Of a DNA stretch of 64,000 nucleotides, positions 26,446 through 35,911 are shown piece by piece. Under the pieces are notes generated by a model. It did not search any database. It was given only the letters and a program-made list of their open reading frames with translations, and was not told the origin of the DNA. The stretch is from Silvimonas soli (lineage in GTDB: Bacteria; Pseudomonadota; Gammaproteobacteria; Burkholderiales; Chitinibacteraceae). The translations under genes were made by a program, and so were the position numbers. The stretch is from NCBI RefSeq assembly GCF_030035605.1, contig NZ_CP106736.1:310001-374000 (forward strand), in the 5' to 3' direction. Numbering within the stretch: the stretch's first letter is position 1; the number at the start of each line of letters is the position of its first letter.

Positions 26446-28773
26446 TTAGCGTTTTGCTGCGTCCGCCAGCATCCGCGCCGCCTCGGCCGCACTCATGTTG
26501 GCATTGCGCCAGAACTTCATGGTGATATCAAAGAAGGCAGCGCGTACTTCTTCTGGCAAACACTGGCTATGCGCCCACGACGGCACCAGGACATTGGCCG
26601 ATGCAGCTTGGGCAAATGACTTGGCAGTGTCTTGCGAATAGCCATCATAACGACGCATTGGCGTATCTGAACGCGCCGGTACATTGCCTTTGAAGAAGTT
26701 GAAAGACTCCTGCCCATCCTGACTCATCAACATGTTCACCAGATCCTGCTGGGCCCGCTGTCTGGCCGGATCTTTCTGCTTGAACATGATTAACGAGTCT
26801 GCGGCAAAGCTGAACTCACCCGCAGCCGCTGGTGCAGCCCAACCCATGTAGTCCTTGCCTTGATCCTGGTTGGCCTGCATAAACTCCGGCTTGGCCCAGT
26901 CACCCATGATCTGCATTGCCGCACGACCATTGATCACGTCCACGGTGGCCAGATTCCAGTCACGGCCAGCAGCATCTTCAGTGCAATAAGGCTTCATGCG
27001 CTTGAAGCGCTCCAGTGCGCGCACCATACCGGCACTACCAATGACTGCCGCGTCTCGTTTTACAAAGCAGGAACGATGGAACTCGGCGCCTTCAGACAGA
27101 ATCACCGTCTCCAGCATGGTTGCGATCTGCCAGTCTTGCTCTCCAACTGCCAGCGCGGTAATTCCAGCAGCCTTGAGCTTGTCGCACAAGGCAAAGAAAT
27201 CATCCCACGTACGCGGTTGCTGACCGTTCACCCGCTTGAGCAACGGCAGGTTAACCCACAAAGTATTGACCCGCGCGGCACCCAGCGGCACGGCCACATA
27301 CTTGCCGTCGACCTGAATCATTTTATCGAGCACAGCTGGCAGGATGCTGGACCAGCGCTCTTTGTGCGCCAGTTCGTTCAAATCAGCCAGCACACCCGCT
27401 TGCGACCACTTGCCGATATTGATGATGCGGTTGGCCGCAGCAGTCGGCGCGTTGCCCGACTGCACGCGTGAATTCAACGCCGCCATCGGATCACCGCCAC
27501 CAGTGCGTGCATCCATCCAGTGATGGCCTTGCGCATTCAGGCGGGTCTTGATTTCAAACACGGCCCGCGCTTCGCTGCGCGAAAGCCACCAATGCAACAC
27601 TTCCACGTCGGCCAGTTGAAACTGCCCTACCGCTTTGAGCAAGGTTTTGGCGCGCTCATCAACGCTCTTGAGTGTTTCGCGCGCCTGATGCAGCGCTGAA
27701 TCGGTCGCTTGCGTCATGCCGCTAACGCGCTCGGTAGAACGCGCCATCGATTCAGTCGCCGCGGACTGTTCAGCCGTAGCATCGGCAATTTGCCGAACCA
27801 CGCGCGCCACCTGATCCATCCGCTCCGAGATGGTCAGCATATGCGTACGGGCGTGCTCGGCCTTATCTACGCTTTGCGTGACGCCACTGGAGGTACGGGT
27901 CATATCCGTGACCACGGCGTCGGTTTCGGCGTTCACCAGTTCAATGCGGCGAGCAATATCCACCGTGGCCGAAGAACTCCGTTCGGCGAGCTTGCGTACT
28001 TCATCTGCCACCACCGCAAAACCACGTCCCTGCTCACCAGCTCGGGCAGCTTCAATCGCGGCATTCAGGGCCAGCAAATTGGTCTGGTCGGCGATATCTT
28101 TAATGACGCCAACAATGCCGCTGATTTCGCGGGTGCGCTGACTCAGGCTATCCATAGTCTGGCCAAGCGACTGCATGGCCGTAGCCACTTGCGCTACTTC
28201 AGTGGAAACGCCCATCACCGCCTGCGCGCTTTCTCCGGACATCGACTGGGTATCGAGCACCGCTTCATCCACATCACGCGCATTGGCGGCGATGTGCGAA
28301 ATACTTTGAGTGATTTGTTCGACCGTTGCCGCCGAGGCTGACGCGTGATCAGACTGAGTGCGGGTGTCGTTGGCGATCTGTGTGGTCACCGCAGTCAGTT
28401 CGTGCAGACTCAGCGCCAGCGCTTCCATTTCGCGCTGGATTTCGCGCAACACGGATTGCTGGTTGGTCACGAAGTGATTGAGCGGTCGCGCCAGTTCTGC
28501 CAATTCTCCAGACTCCGCAAAACGCACTGACAAGCCGCCCGCATCATTGGCCATGGCCGAAATGCCCTCTTGCAGAGCCGTCAGCGGCTTGAGGGCGAAA
28601 CCACTCGCCAGCCAGCTACCCGCGCCAATGCCGAGCAAAGTCAAAAACGCCAAGCCGTAGGCCACGCCATCCAGAGCAAGGTTCTGCCCGAAAATCACGT
28701 AGCCCAGAGTCACTATAAATCCTAGCAATGCCACCAGAAAAACCGGCAGCACCAACCGCATGCGCATTGTCAT
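26446..28773 (-). CDS. chemoreceptor fused to a cytoplasmic sugar-binding-protein domain
   Basis: An unusual methyl-accepting chemotaxis protein. The start at 28773 is chosen because GGGGAGG lies 6 bases upstream (775 residues; numbering below counts 5 more, from an upstream TTG). Two membrane helices at 12-33 and 42-65 are joined by only about eight residues, so there is no periplasmic sensor. A HAMP-like segment (66-120) and a full MCP signalling hairpin follow (tip at 225-271: IKDIADQTNLLALNAAIEAARAGEQGRGFAVVADEVRKL region). From 396 to the end the protein is a family-1 solute-binding protein like the glucose/mannose-binding GtsA type. Seen there are the VEVLHWW start, GGGDPMAALNSRVQSG, KYVAVPLGAARVNTLW, AAGRDWNLATVDVINGRAAMQIMGDWAKPEF and SQCLPEEVRAAFF. 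No signal peptide or helix precedes this domain, so it should face the cytoplasm. Inference: a sensor of intracellular sugar for chemotaxis. Confidence 0.9.
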   Translation of the reverse strand: MTMRMRLVLPVFLVALLGFIVTLGYVIFGQNLALDGVAYGLAFLTLLGIGAGSWLASGFALKPLTALQEGISAMANDAGGLSVRFAESGELAELARPLNHFVTNQQSVLREIQREMEALALSLHELTAVTTQIANDTRTQSDHASASAATVEQITQSISHIAANARDVDEAVLDTQSMSGESAQAVMGVSTEVAQVATAMQSLGQTMDSLSQRTREISGIVGVIKDIADQTNLLALNAAIEAARAGEQGRGFAVVADEVRKLAERSSSATVDIARRIELVNAETDAVVTDMTRTSSGVTQSVDKAEHARTHMLTISERMDQVARVVRQIADATAEQSAATESMARSTERVSGMTQATDSALHQARETLKSVDERAKTLLKAVGQFQLADVEVLHWWLSRSEARAVFEIKTRLNAQGHHWMDARTGGGDPMAALNSRVQSGNAPTAAANRIINIGKWSQAGVLADLNELAHKERWSSILPAVLDKMIQVDGKYVAVPLGAARVNTLWVNLPLLKRVNGQQPRTWDDFFALCDKLKAAGITALAVGEQDWQIATMLETVILSEGAEFHRSCFVKRDAAVIGSAGMVRALERFKRMKPYCTEDAAGRDWNLATVDVINGRAAMQIMGDWAKPEFMQANQDQGKDYMGWAAPAAAGEFSFAADSLIMFKQKDPARQRAQQDLVNMLMSQDGQESFNFFKGNVPARSDTPMRRYDGYSQDTAKSFAQAASANVLVPSWAHSQCLPEEVRAAFFDITMKFWRNANMSAAEAARMLADAAKR

Positions 28774-28884
28774 GTTGTACCTCCCCAAACCACTTGTTAT
28801 ATGTTTACGACCGGTGATTTATGTTGTTGTTTCGATGACGATGTCATCCACCGGTCGCAGTACTGCCACAACCTTCAGAGGCAG

Positions 28885-28925
28885 AAAAAACCGCCCGCGC
28901 ACACTGTGCGTCGGGCGGGGTTTTT
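28885..28925. terminator. bidirectional intrinsic terminator
   Basis: CCGCCCG/CGGGCGG stem with an inner GCACA/TGTGC stem, flanked by A6 and T5. It lies between the GGDEF-EAL gene and the chemoreceptor gene on the same strand and stops the former. Confidence 0.85.
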
Positions 28926-28940
28926 CACCAATCCACAACA

Positions 28941-31433
28941 CTACTTATAGACGGGCTCTAGCTCCATGCCGGGCGATGGAATACCGATGTGATAGCCCTG
29001 CAGATAGTCCACACCAATCTCTCGCAGTTTGTCTGCAATGGCTTCTGATTCGACATATTCGGCAATGGTCTGACGGCCCATGGCGTGCGCAATATGGTTC
29101 ACGGCAATCACCATTTGCAGGCTGACATGGTCGTCCACAATGTCGCGCACCAGGCTGCCGTCAATCTTCAGATAATCCACTGGCAGGGTTTTGAGGTAGG
29201 TAAACGACGAGAAGCCACTGCCGAAGTCGTCCAGTGCAAAGCGGCAGCCACGCGTACGTAGTGCTTCAATAAATAGCGTCGATTCTTTGATATTGGCAAT
29301 GGCGCTGGTTTCTGTGATTTCAAAACACAGTTGCTGCGGGGCCACGCCAGATTCGTCCAGACGCTCCAGCACAAATGCCAGCGTCTGGCGATTCAATGAC
29401 TTGCCTGATAGGTTGACCGACAGCATAGGCACCGGCAAACCCTGGCGCGTGCGCTCGGCTTGCGAAGAAATGGCATGCGCCACTACCCAGCGATCAATCG
29501 TGGCCATCAAGTCGTAACGTTCTGCGGCGGGGATAAACGCGCCCGGAGAGATGATCTTGCCGGTTTCGCTGACCAGTCGCAGCAGCACTTCGTAGTGCAA
29601 CTCGTCTTCGTCGGTAGCAGAAACAATCGGCTGGTAATACAACTGGAACCAGTTTTGCTCGGCCGCCTGGCGCAGGGTTGCCAGCAACTGCAATTCGTTA
29701 TGGCGCTGCTCCAGGTTCACTTCACCGCCGCGATACCACGACAAACGATTGCGACCGGCTTCTTTGGCGGCAAAACAGGCCACGTCAGCGCGGCTGAGCA
29801 CCTCTTGCAGATTGCGTGCTTCGCGATCCATCAGCACCAGACCCATACTGCCGGTGACATTGAACGGACGGTCTTGCCAGACAAAACGATACTGCTCCAG
29901 CACCTGCAAAATACGCTCGGCCAGATGCTGCGCCTGTTCCGGCGCCGCATCATGCATGACCAAACCAAATTCATCGCCGCCGAGACGACCGACATGCACG
30001 CCAGCGGGCACCAGTTCCAGTAATTGTCGCGCCAGTTGCCGCAGCAACTCGTCACCCGCCAGGTGACCGCAGGTATCGTTAACCAGTTTGAACTGGTCCA
30101 GATCCAGCTGCATCAATACGCATGGTTTGCCGTTCTCGCGCACGCTTTCGCTGGCCTGCACCAGTGCGCCCATAAAACCGCGGCGATTGGTCAAGCCGGT
30201 CAGTTCATCGTGCGTGGCTTGATAAGCCAGACGCTCAGTCAGCGCTTCCGCCTCGCTAATGTCGTGTAGCGCCACGACCAGACCAATCCCGTGTTCATCC
30301 GGCACTGCGGCAATTGCCATCTCCACTCGATAACGCTGCCCCAACCGGTTAACCAGCGTGGCCACTTCACGGGTGGCGGCGCTACCGCCTTCAAGTGCTT
30401 CGGCTAACAGCCGCGACAAGCGCGTGCCGCTAGCTTCATCCACCGTCATGACAATGTCGGTAATCGGGCGCCCGGAGGCCTCGGCAAATGGCCAGCCGGT
30501 GAGGCTTTCGGCTGCGGGGTTCAGTAGTTTGACTTTGCCGTCGGCTGTGGTGGTGACGATGGCGTCTGCCACCGAACTCAGCGTGGCTTCGGCGAGTTCT
30601 TTCTCGCGCAGTAGTTCATGCTGGGCGGCATCACGCTCATACAAACCTTGCAGCAGGTTGCGCCGCATGGTGTTGAAAGCGTCGGTCAGTGTTTGCAATT
30701 CATCGGCAGTGCCTGGCGGTCGCGCCAGTACCAACGGCGCAGACAAACGCTCGTAATTGAAGTGACGGGTGTAGTCGGCGATATACCGCAGATGCCGCGC
30801 GATCAACCGGTGATACAGCCAGATAAACGCCAGCGCGGCAGCGGCCATACCGGTGACTAGCAATAACAAGATGCGTTTAAGCTGGTCCGTAATTTGCGAC
30901 TCGAGCCCATCGAGCGTGTTCACCAGCGTCAATTGACCAAGCCGGACCGACTTATTGGTCAGCGGATGCAGATATTCGACCGGAAAAGTCATGCTCACGA
31001 CGGAGCGCTGGTCAGATGGCAACTCACCAGCCTGATAACGCGAGCCGTCGGTCTCCACCAGCTCGGCGTATCCCACGACCTTGGTTTGCAACAGCGAGTT
31101 GAGTTGGGTGCGCACCGCTTCGGTGTTCACCAGCCACAGATTCACCGCCAACTGCGGACGCACACTGCGCGAGAGCGTTTCCAGATCAGTACGAATCTGG
31201 GTCAGGCTGCGCTGATACTCCTGGCGCGCCAGAAAAAACGCCAACGACGCGGCCACCAATACGCTCGTCACCATCACCGCGAGAACGAGACGTAGAGCTA
31301 GCCGGTTTTCCCGGAAAAAGGTGCGCAGCCGCGCGAGCAATGGGGGTGTCACTTTTGGGCTTCGTTGTATTGATCTATATGGCTGGTCTGCAGCATAAAC
31401 GCACACCTTGGCTGGCACAAACTGTAATGACAT
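28941..31433 (-). CDS. membrane PAS-GGDEF-EAL cyclic-di-GMP protein
   Basis: Predicted bifunctional or phosphodiesterase-type c-di-GMP enzyme of 830 residues. A membrane helix at 48-68, a periplasmic domain of about 115 residues, a second helix at 188-207, a HAMP-like stretch, PAS (about 280-395), GGDEF (about 410-570) and EAL (about 585-820) follow in order. The cyclase motif RLGGDEF is intact and no RxxD inhibitory site is seen upstream of it. In the EAL domain the signature reads EVLLR. The other catalytic positions look intact: N in SVNLSGKSL, E in FEITET, DD in LDDFGSGFS, K in LKIDGS, E in AEYVES, Q in YLQGYHIG. A GTG at 31352 (VTPPLLARL) is a plausible alternative start. Its neighbour is a chemoreceptor, but a terminator separates them. 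Confidence 0.9.
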   Translation of the reverse strand: MSLQFVPAKVCVYAADQPYRSIQRSPKVTPPLLARLRTFFRENRLALRLVLAVMVTSVLVAASLAFFLARQEYQRSLTQIRTDLETLSRSVRPQLAVNLWLVNTEAVRTQLNSLLQTKVVGYAELVETDGSRYQAGELPSDQRSVVSMTFPVEYLHPLTNKSVRLGQLTLVNTLDGLESQITDQLKRILLLLVTGMAAAALAFIWLYHRLIARHLRYIADYTRHFNYERLSAPLVLARPPGTADELQTLTDAFNTMRRNLLQGLYERDAAQHELLREKELAEATLSSVADAIVTTTADGKVKLLNPAAESLTGWPFAEASGRPITDIVMTVDEASGTRLSRLLAEALEGGSAATREVATLVNRLGQRYRVEMAIAAVPDEHGIGLVVALHDISEAEALTERLAYQATHDELTGLTNRRGFMGALVQASESVRENGKPCVLMQLDLDQFKLVNDTCGHLAGDELLRQLARQLLELVPAGVHVGRLGGDEFGLVMHDAAPEQAQHLAERILQVLEQYRFVWQDRPFNVTGSMGLVLMDREARNLQEVLSRADVACFAAKEAGRNRLSWYRGGEVNLEQRHNELQLLATLRQAAEQNWFQLYYQPIVSATDEDELHYEVLLRLVSETGKIISPGAFIPAAERYDLMATIDRWVVAHAISSQAERTRQGLPVPMLSVNLSGKSLNRQTLAFVLERLDESGVAPQQLCFEITETSAIANIKESTLFIEALRTRGCRFALDDFGSGFSSFTYLKTLPVDYLKIDGSLVRDIVDDHVSLQMVIAVNHIAHAMGRQTIAEYVESEAIADKLREIGVDYLQGYHIGIPSPGMELEPVYK

Positions 31434-31581
31434 GTTTGCTCAGGCAACAGTTAATTGCTTTCATCAACAGAAAGAATATTTTGTATATTCCAGCAATTAA
31501 ACCACACTTTGCGCAGACCTTATCAGTAAAACACCGTATGTACAGCCAAAATAAAAGACTTTTGTTTTCATACTCTTACAG

Positions 31582-33246
31582 CTACATCCCGACATAACCG
31601 GGGCCGCCTCCGCCTTCGGGCACCTGCCACACGATATTTTGTGACGGGTCTTTAATGTCGCAGCTTTTGCAGTGCAAACAATTCTGCGCATTGATTTGTA
31701 GCGCCGGATTGCCTCCTCTCATCACTATTTCATACACGCCAGCCGGGCAATAATGCGCCTCTGGTGATGAATATGTATTCAAATTCAATGAGATAGCAAC
31801 GTCAGGCGCTTTAAGATGTAGATGCGACGGTTGGTCCGCTTCATGCCAGGTGTTGGATAATTGCAACGAAGACGCTTTATCAAAGGTTAAAACACCATCT
31901 GGTCGGGCATAAACGAGCTTGTTGACTTGCGCGGCTGACCGTAACGTCAGGTGATCGGCCGGGCCGTGACGCAAGGTCCACGGCGTACGCAAACCCAATT
32001 GATCCAGCCACAACTCGGCACCGGCATACAGCGTCCCCAGCAAACTGCCAAAGCGCGAAAGCGCGGGCTTGATATTGCGCACCTGCTTGAGTTCTTGCCC
32101 CACCCAACTGTTTTCCAGCGCTACCGGGTAATCCAGCAATTCATCTCCGCTACGCCCGGCTACCAGCGCGGCGAACACCGATTGCGCCGACAGCATTCCG
32201 CTCTTCATGGCGTTGTGGTTGCCTTTAATGCGCGGCACATTCACCAAGCCAGCGGCACAACCAATCAGCGCACCGCCCGGGAAAACCAGTCGCGGCAAAG
32301 ACTGCCAGCCGCCTTCTGAAATAGCTCTTGCGCCGTAGCTGATGCGTTTTGCGTTACGCAACATCGGTGCAATGGCCGGGTGCTGTTTCAAGCGTTGAAA
32401 CTCGTCAAAGGGCGACAATGTCGGGTTGCTGTAATCCAGATGAGTCACCAGACCTATCGAAACCAGGTTAGGCGCCATGTGATAGATAAACGCGCCACCA
32501 CCGGCGTTGCCACCCAGCGGCCAGCCCAAGGTATGCAGCACCTGGCCCGCGCGATGTTGTGCGGCAGGAACCTGCCATAGCTCTTTAATACCCAAGCCAA
32601 ACTTCTGCGGCTGCGCATCGCGGCGCAAATCAAACTTTGCTTCCAGCAGCCGGGTAAGCGAGCCACGGGCGCCCTCTGCCACTAGCGTGTATTTCGCGTG
32701 AATTTCAATGCCCGGCGTGAAATCGGCCTTGGGTTGACCGTTTTTATCGACCCCCATATCGCCGCACACCACTCCCTTCACCTCGCCATTTTCGCCATAA
32801 ACGATATCCGCCACAGCGAAGCCGGGATAAATCTCTACGCCTGCTTCTTCCGCCTGCGCCGCCAGCCATTGGCCCAGCTCGCCCAGACTTACAATGTAAT
32901 TGCCATCGTTGCGCATCACCGCCGGAATCAACACATCAGGAATCGACCAGGCCAGATCTTCATCCAGCACCATAAAGCGATCGTGGGTCACCGGCGTATT
33001 GAGCGGCGCGCCACGCTCACGCCAATCCGGGATCAACTCATTCAGCGCAATCGGGTCCAGCACTGCGCCAGACAACAAGTGCGCCCCTACCTGCGCACCT
33101 TTCTCCAGCAAGCAGACACTTACCGCGTGGCCGGTTTCTGCAGCCAGTTGCTTCAGCCGGATCGCCGCACTCAACCCTGCCGGGCCGGCGCCGACGATTA
33201 CTACGTCATATTCCATTACATCGCGCTGCATATCTTGTTCTGCCAA
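31582..33246 (-). CDS. electron transfer flavoprotein-ubiquinone oxidoreductase
   Basis: ETF-QO passes electrons from reduced ETF (EtfAB) into the membrane quinone pool, linking beta-oxidation and amino-acid dehydrogenases to respiration. The 554 residues begin with an FAD motif (YDVVIVGAGPAGLSAAIRL) and end with the 4Fe-4S cluster region QNCLHCKSCDIKDPSQNI followed by WQVPEGGGGPGYVGM, as in mitochondrial ETFDH. It is a monotopic membrane protein in this family. Its electron donor genes etfBA lie about 2 kb away on the other strand. Confidence 0.96.
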   Translation of the reverse strand: MAEQDMQRDVMEYDVVIVGAGPAGLSAAIRLKQLAAETGHAVSVCLLEKGAQVGAHLLSGAVLDPIALNELIPDWRERGAPLNTPVTHDRFMVLDEDLAWSIPDVLIPAVMRNDGNYIVSLGELGQWLAAQAEEAGVEIYPGFAVADIVYGENGEVKGVVCGDMGVDKNGQPKADFTPGIEIHAKYTLVAEGARGSLTRLLEAKFDLRRDAQPQKFGLGIKELWQVPAAQHRAGQVLHTLGWPLGGNAGGGAFIYHMAPNLVSIGLVTHLDYSNPTLSPFDEFQRLKQHPAIAPMLRNAKRISYGARAISEGGWQSLPRLVFPGGALIGCAAGLVNVPRIKGNHNAMKSGMLSAQSVFAALVAGRSGDELLDYPVALENSWVGQELKQVRNIKPALSRFGSLLGTLYAGAELWLDQLGLRTPWTLRHGPADHLTLRSAAQVNKLVYARPDGVLTFDKASSLQLSNTWHEADQPSHLHLKAPDVAISLNLNTYSSPEAHYCPAGVYEIVMRGGNPALQINAQNCLHCKSCDIKDPSQNIVWQVPEGGGGPGYVGM

Positions 33247-33293
33247 TCAAATTCAGAAAAATGTGTTCCACCCGCACGGGTTGGACTGTCGCG

Positions 33294-34241
33294 CTACCGA
33301 TATTCCACCGGTTTGCCATCCGGGCGTCGCAACACAATTTGATCGCTGCGTTCGACATCGCGGGCAGCATCGCGACAAAGCTCGATAAAAGCTTCAATGC
33401 CCGCCGTGCGAAATTTTTGCTTATGCAACACAAAGTGGAACATGCGGCGAAAATCCAGTCCGGCCACTTCGAGCGGTACCAGGCTGCCGCGGCGAAAAGC
33501 CTCTTTCAGCGTCAAACGCGAGATACAACCGATGCCCAGGCCCGATTCCACCGCGCGTTTGATCGCTTCGGTGTGTTCCAGCTCCAGCCGGATATCCAGC
33601 CGTGGCAGCACGTGGCGCATGGCATATTCAAAGGTCTGTCGCGTGCCCGAACCTGGTTCGCGCACGATCCATGGCACCGCCAGTACGTCGTCCAGCGTGA
33701 CTACCTTCTGGCTGGCCAGCGGATGCTCCGGCGCGGCAAAGATCACCATTTCATCGGCCACCCACGGCAACATATCCAGATCGGGGTGCTGGATTTCTCC
33801 CTCAATCAACCCCAGATCTAATTCAAAGTGGGCAACTTCTCGTACAACCGTGGCCGTGTTATGGACCGACATCTTGATCCGGCAACCGCTGTGCTGACGC
33901 ATGAACTCACCAACCAGCAAAGTCGCCAGATAGTTACCGATGGTCAGCGTGGCACCAATACGCAATGGGCCAATGCCGCTTTCGCCAGCCAGCGTGGATT
34001 CAATTTCGCTAGCCCGATCAAGCAACTCAATGGCCCGAGGCAGCAGCTGGCGACTCAGCTCATTTAGCTGCAGGCGCTTGCCATAGCGGTCAAACAGCTT
34101 GGTATCGAACTGTTTTTCCAGTTCAGCCAACGCTGTGCTAGTGGCGGACTGCGACAGTGAAAGTGATTCCGCCGCACGCGAAACGCTCTCTGCGCTGGCG
34201 ACGGCAACAAACACTTCCAGCTGCCTGAGGGTATATTTCAT
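33294..34241 (-). CDS. LysR-family regulator, FinR-like, divergent from fpr
   Basis: Transcription factor of 315 residues. The start at 34241 (MKYTLRQLEVFVAVASAESVSRAA) places the winged helix at the N-terminus; the upstream in-frame ATG at 34298 adds 19 residues that lie in the promoter region. The effector domain follows from about 90 (GPLRIGATLTIGNYLATLLVGEF). It is divergent from the ferredoxin-NADP reductase gene. This matches the finR-fpr pair known in Pseudomonas, where FinR activates fpr under oxidative stress. By that analogy it should regulate fpr, and possibly etfBA, from the AT-rich 98-base gap. Confidence 0.86.
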   Translation of the reverse strand: MKYTLRQLEVFVAVASAESVSRAAESLSLSQSATSTALAELEKQFDTKLFDRYGKRLQLNELSRQLLPRAIELLDRASEIESTLAGESGIGPLRIGATLTIGNYLATLLVGEFMRQHSGCRIKMSVHNTATVVREVAHFELDLGLIEGEIQHPDLDMLPWVADEMVIFAAPEHPLASQKVVTLDDVLAVPWIVREPGSGTRQTFEYAMRHVLPRLDIRLELEHTEAIKRAVESGLGIGCISRLTLKEAFRRGSLVPLEVAGLDFRRMFHFVLHKQKFRTAGIEAFIELCRDAARDVERSDQIVLRRPDGKPVEYR

Positions 34242-34339
34242 ATCTATTTTCCGAATATATTTTATTAAATAATTCAAATTTACAGATATTGTACCCATCT
34301 TTAAGATAGGAATCCAGATAACCAGCAGGAATAAAGATC
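34242..34339. promoter_or_regulatory. divergent lysR/fpr control region
   Basis: A 98-base AT-rich gap with several TTTA/TAAA-type and ATA-rich dyads between the two divergent starts. LysR regulators typically bind T-N11-A sites in such gaps. No single site can be picked by eye. Confidence 0.4.
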
Positions 34340-35110
34340 ATGTCCGCTAGCGAAAAATACACAGCAGAAACGATCACCCACCTCCACACGTGGACACCCA
34401 ACCTGTTCACGCTGCGCACGACACGCGGTGCGAGTTTCAAATTTACGCCGGGGCAGTTTGCCCGGCTGGGCGTTGAAAAGAATGGAAAAATTGTCTGGCG
34501 GGCCTATTCGATCCTGTCCGCCGACTATGACGAGCACCTTGAGTTTCTCTCGATCGTGGTGCCTGGCGGTGAGTTCACCAGCGAACTCACCCGTTTGCAG
34601 GTGGGCGACACTATCTATGTAGATAAAACTGCCTACGGCTTTCTGACCCGTGACCGGTTTGAGCACGGCAAAGATTTGTGGATGCTTGCCACCGGCACTG
34701 GCCTCGCGCCGTTTTTGTCCATCCTCTACGATTTCAGCGCGTGGGAAGAATATGATCGGCTGATTCTGGTGCAAAGCGTGCGTGAGCGCGCCGAACTCGC
34801 CTATGAAGACATTATTCGCGGCTTTGCTACCAACGAGTTTTACAGCGAATTTGCCCACAAGCTGCACTACGTGCCCATCGTGACGCGTGAAGACATGCCC
34901 GGCGCGCTCAACACCCGCATCACCACCTTGCTGGAAAACGGCGGTCTGGAAGCATTCACCGGCATACCGCTGGATCAAGACCGCTCGCGCATCATGATTT
35001 GCGGCAATCCGGATATGGTCGAGGAAACCCGCAAGCTGCTGGGTGAGCGCGGATTTACCCTGGCCCGGCGCAGCGCCCCCGGCCACATGGCTGTAGAACA
35101 ACTTTGGTAA
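34340..35110 (+). CDS. fpr: ferredoxin-NADP(+) reductase
   Basis: FAD enzyme moving electrons between NADPH and ferredoxin or flavodoxin. The 256 residues have the FAD-binding barrel with RAYSILS, the phosphate-binding GGEFTSEL, and the NADP domain with ATGTGLAPFLSI and MICGNPDMVEE. They end in VEQLW. Length and motifs fit the bacterial subclass of plant-type reductases. It is divergent from the LysR gene and 48 bases upstream of etfB, so co-transcription with etfBA is likely, an uncommon pairing. Confidence 0.93.
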   Translation: MSASEKYTAETITHLHTWTPNLFTLRTTRGASFKFTPGQFARLGVEKNGKIVWRAYSILSADYDEHLEFLSIVVPGGEFTSELTRLQVGDTIYVDKTAYGFLTRDRFEHGKDLWMLATGTGLAPFLSILYDFSAWEEYDRLILVQSVRERAELAYEDIIRGFATNEFYSEFAHKLHYVPIVTREDMPGALNTRITTLLENGGLEAFTGIPLDQDRSRIMICGNPDMVEETRKLLGERGFTLARRSAPGHMAVEQLW

Positions 35111-35158
35111 GCCGCTACCAGCCCAGGCGCGCTGGCGTGCTCTGAATAAGGAATAACG

Positions 35159-35911
35159 ATGAAAATTCTCGTAGCGGTAAAACGCACCGTCGACCCGAAT
35201 GTGAAAGTCCGCATCAAGGCGGATGGCTCTGATGTGGATATCGGCGCAGCCAAAATGAGCATGAATCCCTTCGATGAAATCGCAGTGGAGGAAGCCGTGC
35301 GCCTGAAGGAAAAAGGCATGGCAACCGAGATTGTGGCCGTTTCCGTGGGTCCAGCCGCAAGCCAGGATACCTTGCGCCATGCCTTGGCCATGGGCGTCGA
35401 TCGGGCAATCCTGATCGATACCACCCAAGTTCTGGATTCGCTGGCCGTAGCCAAATTACTGCGGGCAGTGGCCGAACGTGAAAAGCCCGCTCTGTTATTG
35501 CTGGGCAAACAGGCCATTGATGACGATGCCGCGCAAACCGGGCCGATGCTGGCAGCGTTATTGCACGTCGGGCAAGCCGTTGCCGCATCGCAAATCCAGA
35601 TTCAGGACAAGCAGATCACCGTGATACGCGAAGTGGATGGCGGCCAGGAAACCCTCACCCTGCCCCTGCCCGCATTGGTCACCACCGATTTGCGGCTGAA
35701 TGAACCACGCTACGTGAAATTGCCCAATCTGATGCTGGCTCGCAAGAAACCCGTTGAAACGTTGACGCCTGCGGAGTTGGGCCTCGAAGTCGCCGCCCGG
35801 GTCATCAAATTAAAGGTGGCCGAGCCGCCGTCGCGCAAAGCGGGTGTGGTGGTAAAAACCGTGGACGAACTGATTGATCGCTTGCGCAATGAAGCAAAGG
35901 TATTGCCATGA
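35159..35911 (+). CDS. etfB: electron transfer flavoprotein beta subunit
   Basis: Small subunit of the heterodimeric ETF, which collects electrons from acyl-CoA and other dehydrogenases. The 250 residues start MKILVAVKRTVDPNVKVRIK, contain MNPFDEIAVEEAVRLKE, and the AMP-binding and dehydrogenase-recognition loop region EPRYVKLPNLMLARKKP. The stop overlaps the etfA start by 4 bases (ATGA). Partner ETF-QO is encoded nearby at 31.6-33.2 kb. Confidence 0.97.
   Translation: MKILVAVKRTVDPNVKVRIKADGSDVDIGAAKMSMNPFDEIAVEEAVRLKEKGMATEIVAVSVGPAASQDTLRHALAMGVDRAILIDTTQVLDSLAVAKLLRAVAEREKPALLLLGKQAIDDDAAQTGPMLAALLHVGQAVAASQIQIQDKQITVIREVDGGQETLTLPLPALVTTDLRLNEPRYVKLPNLMLARKKPVETLTPAELGLEVAARVIKLKVAEPPSRKAGVVVKTVDELIDRLRNEAKVLP

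Noticed and set aside
34301..35428. Long open frame (375 codons) antisense to fpr and etfB
   Set aside because: Shadow of two clear genes; crosses their boundary and has no recognisable domain.
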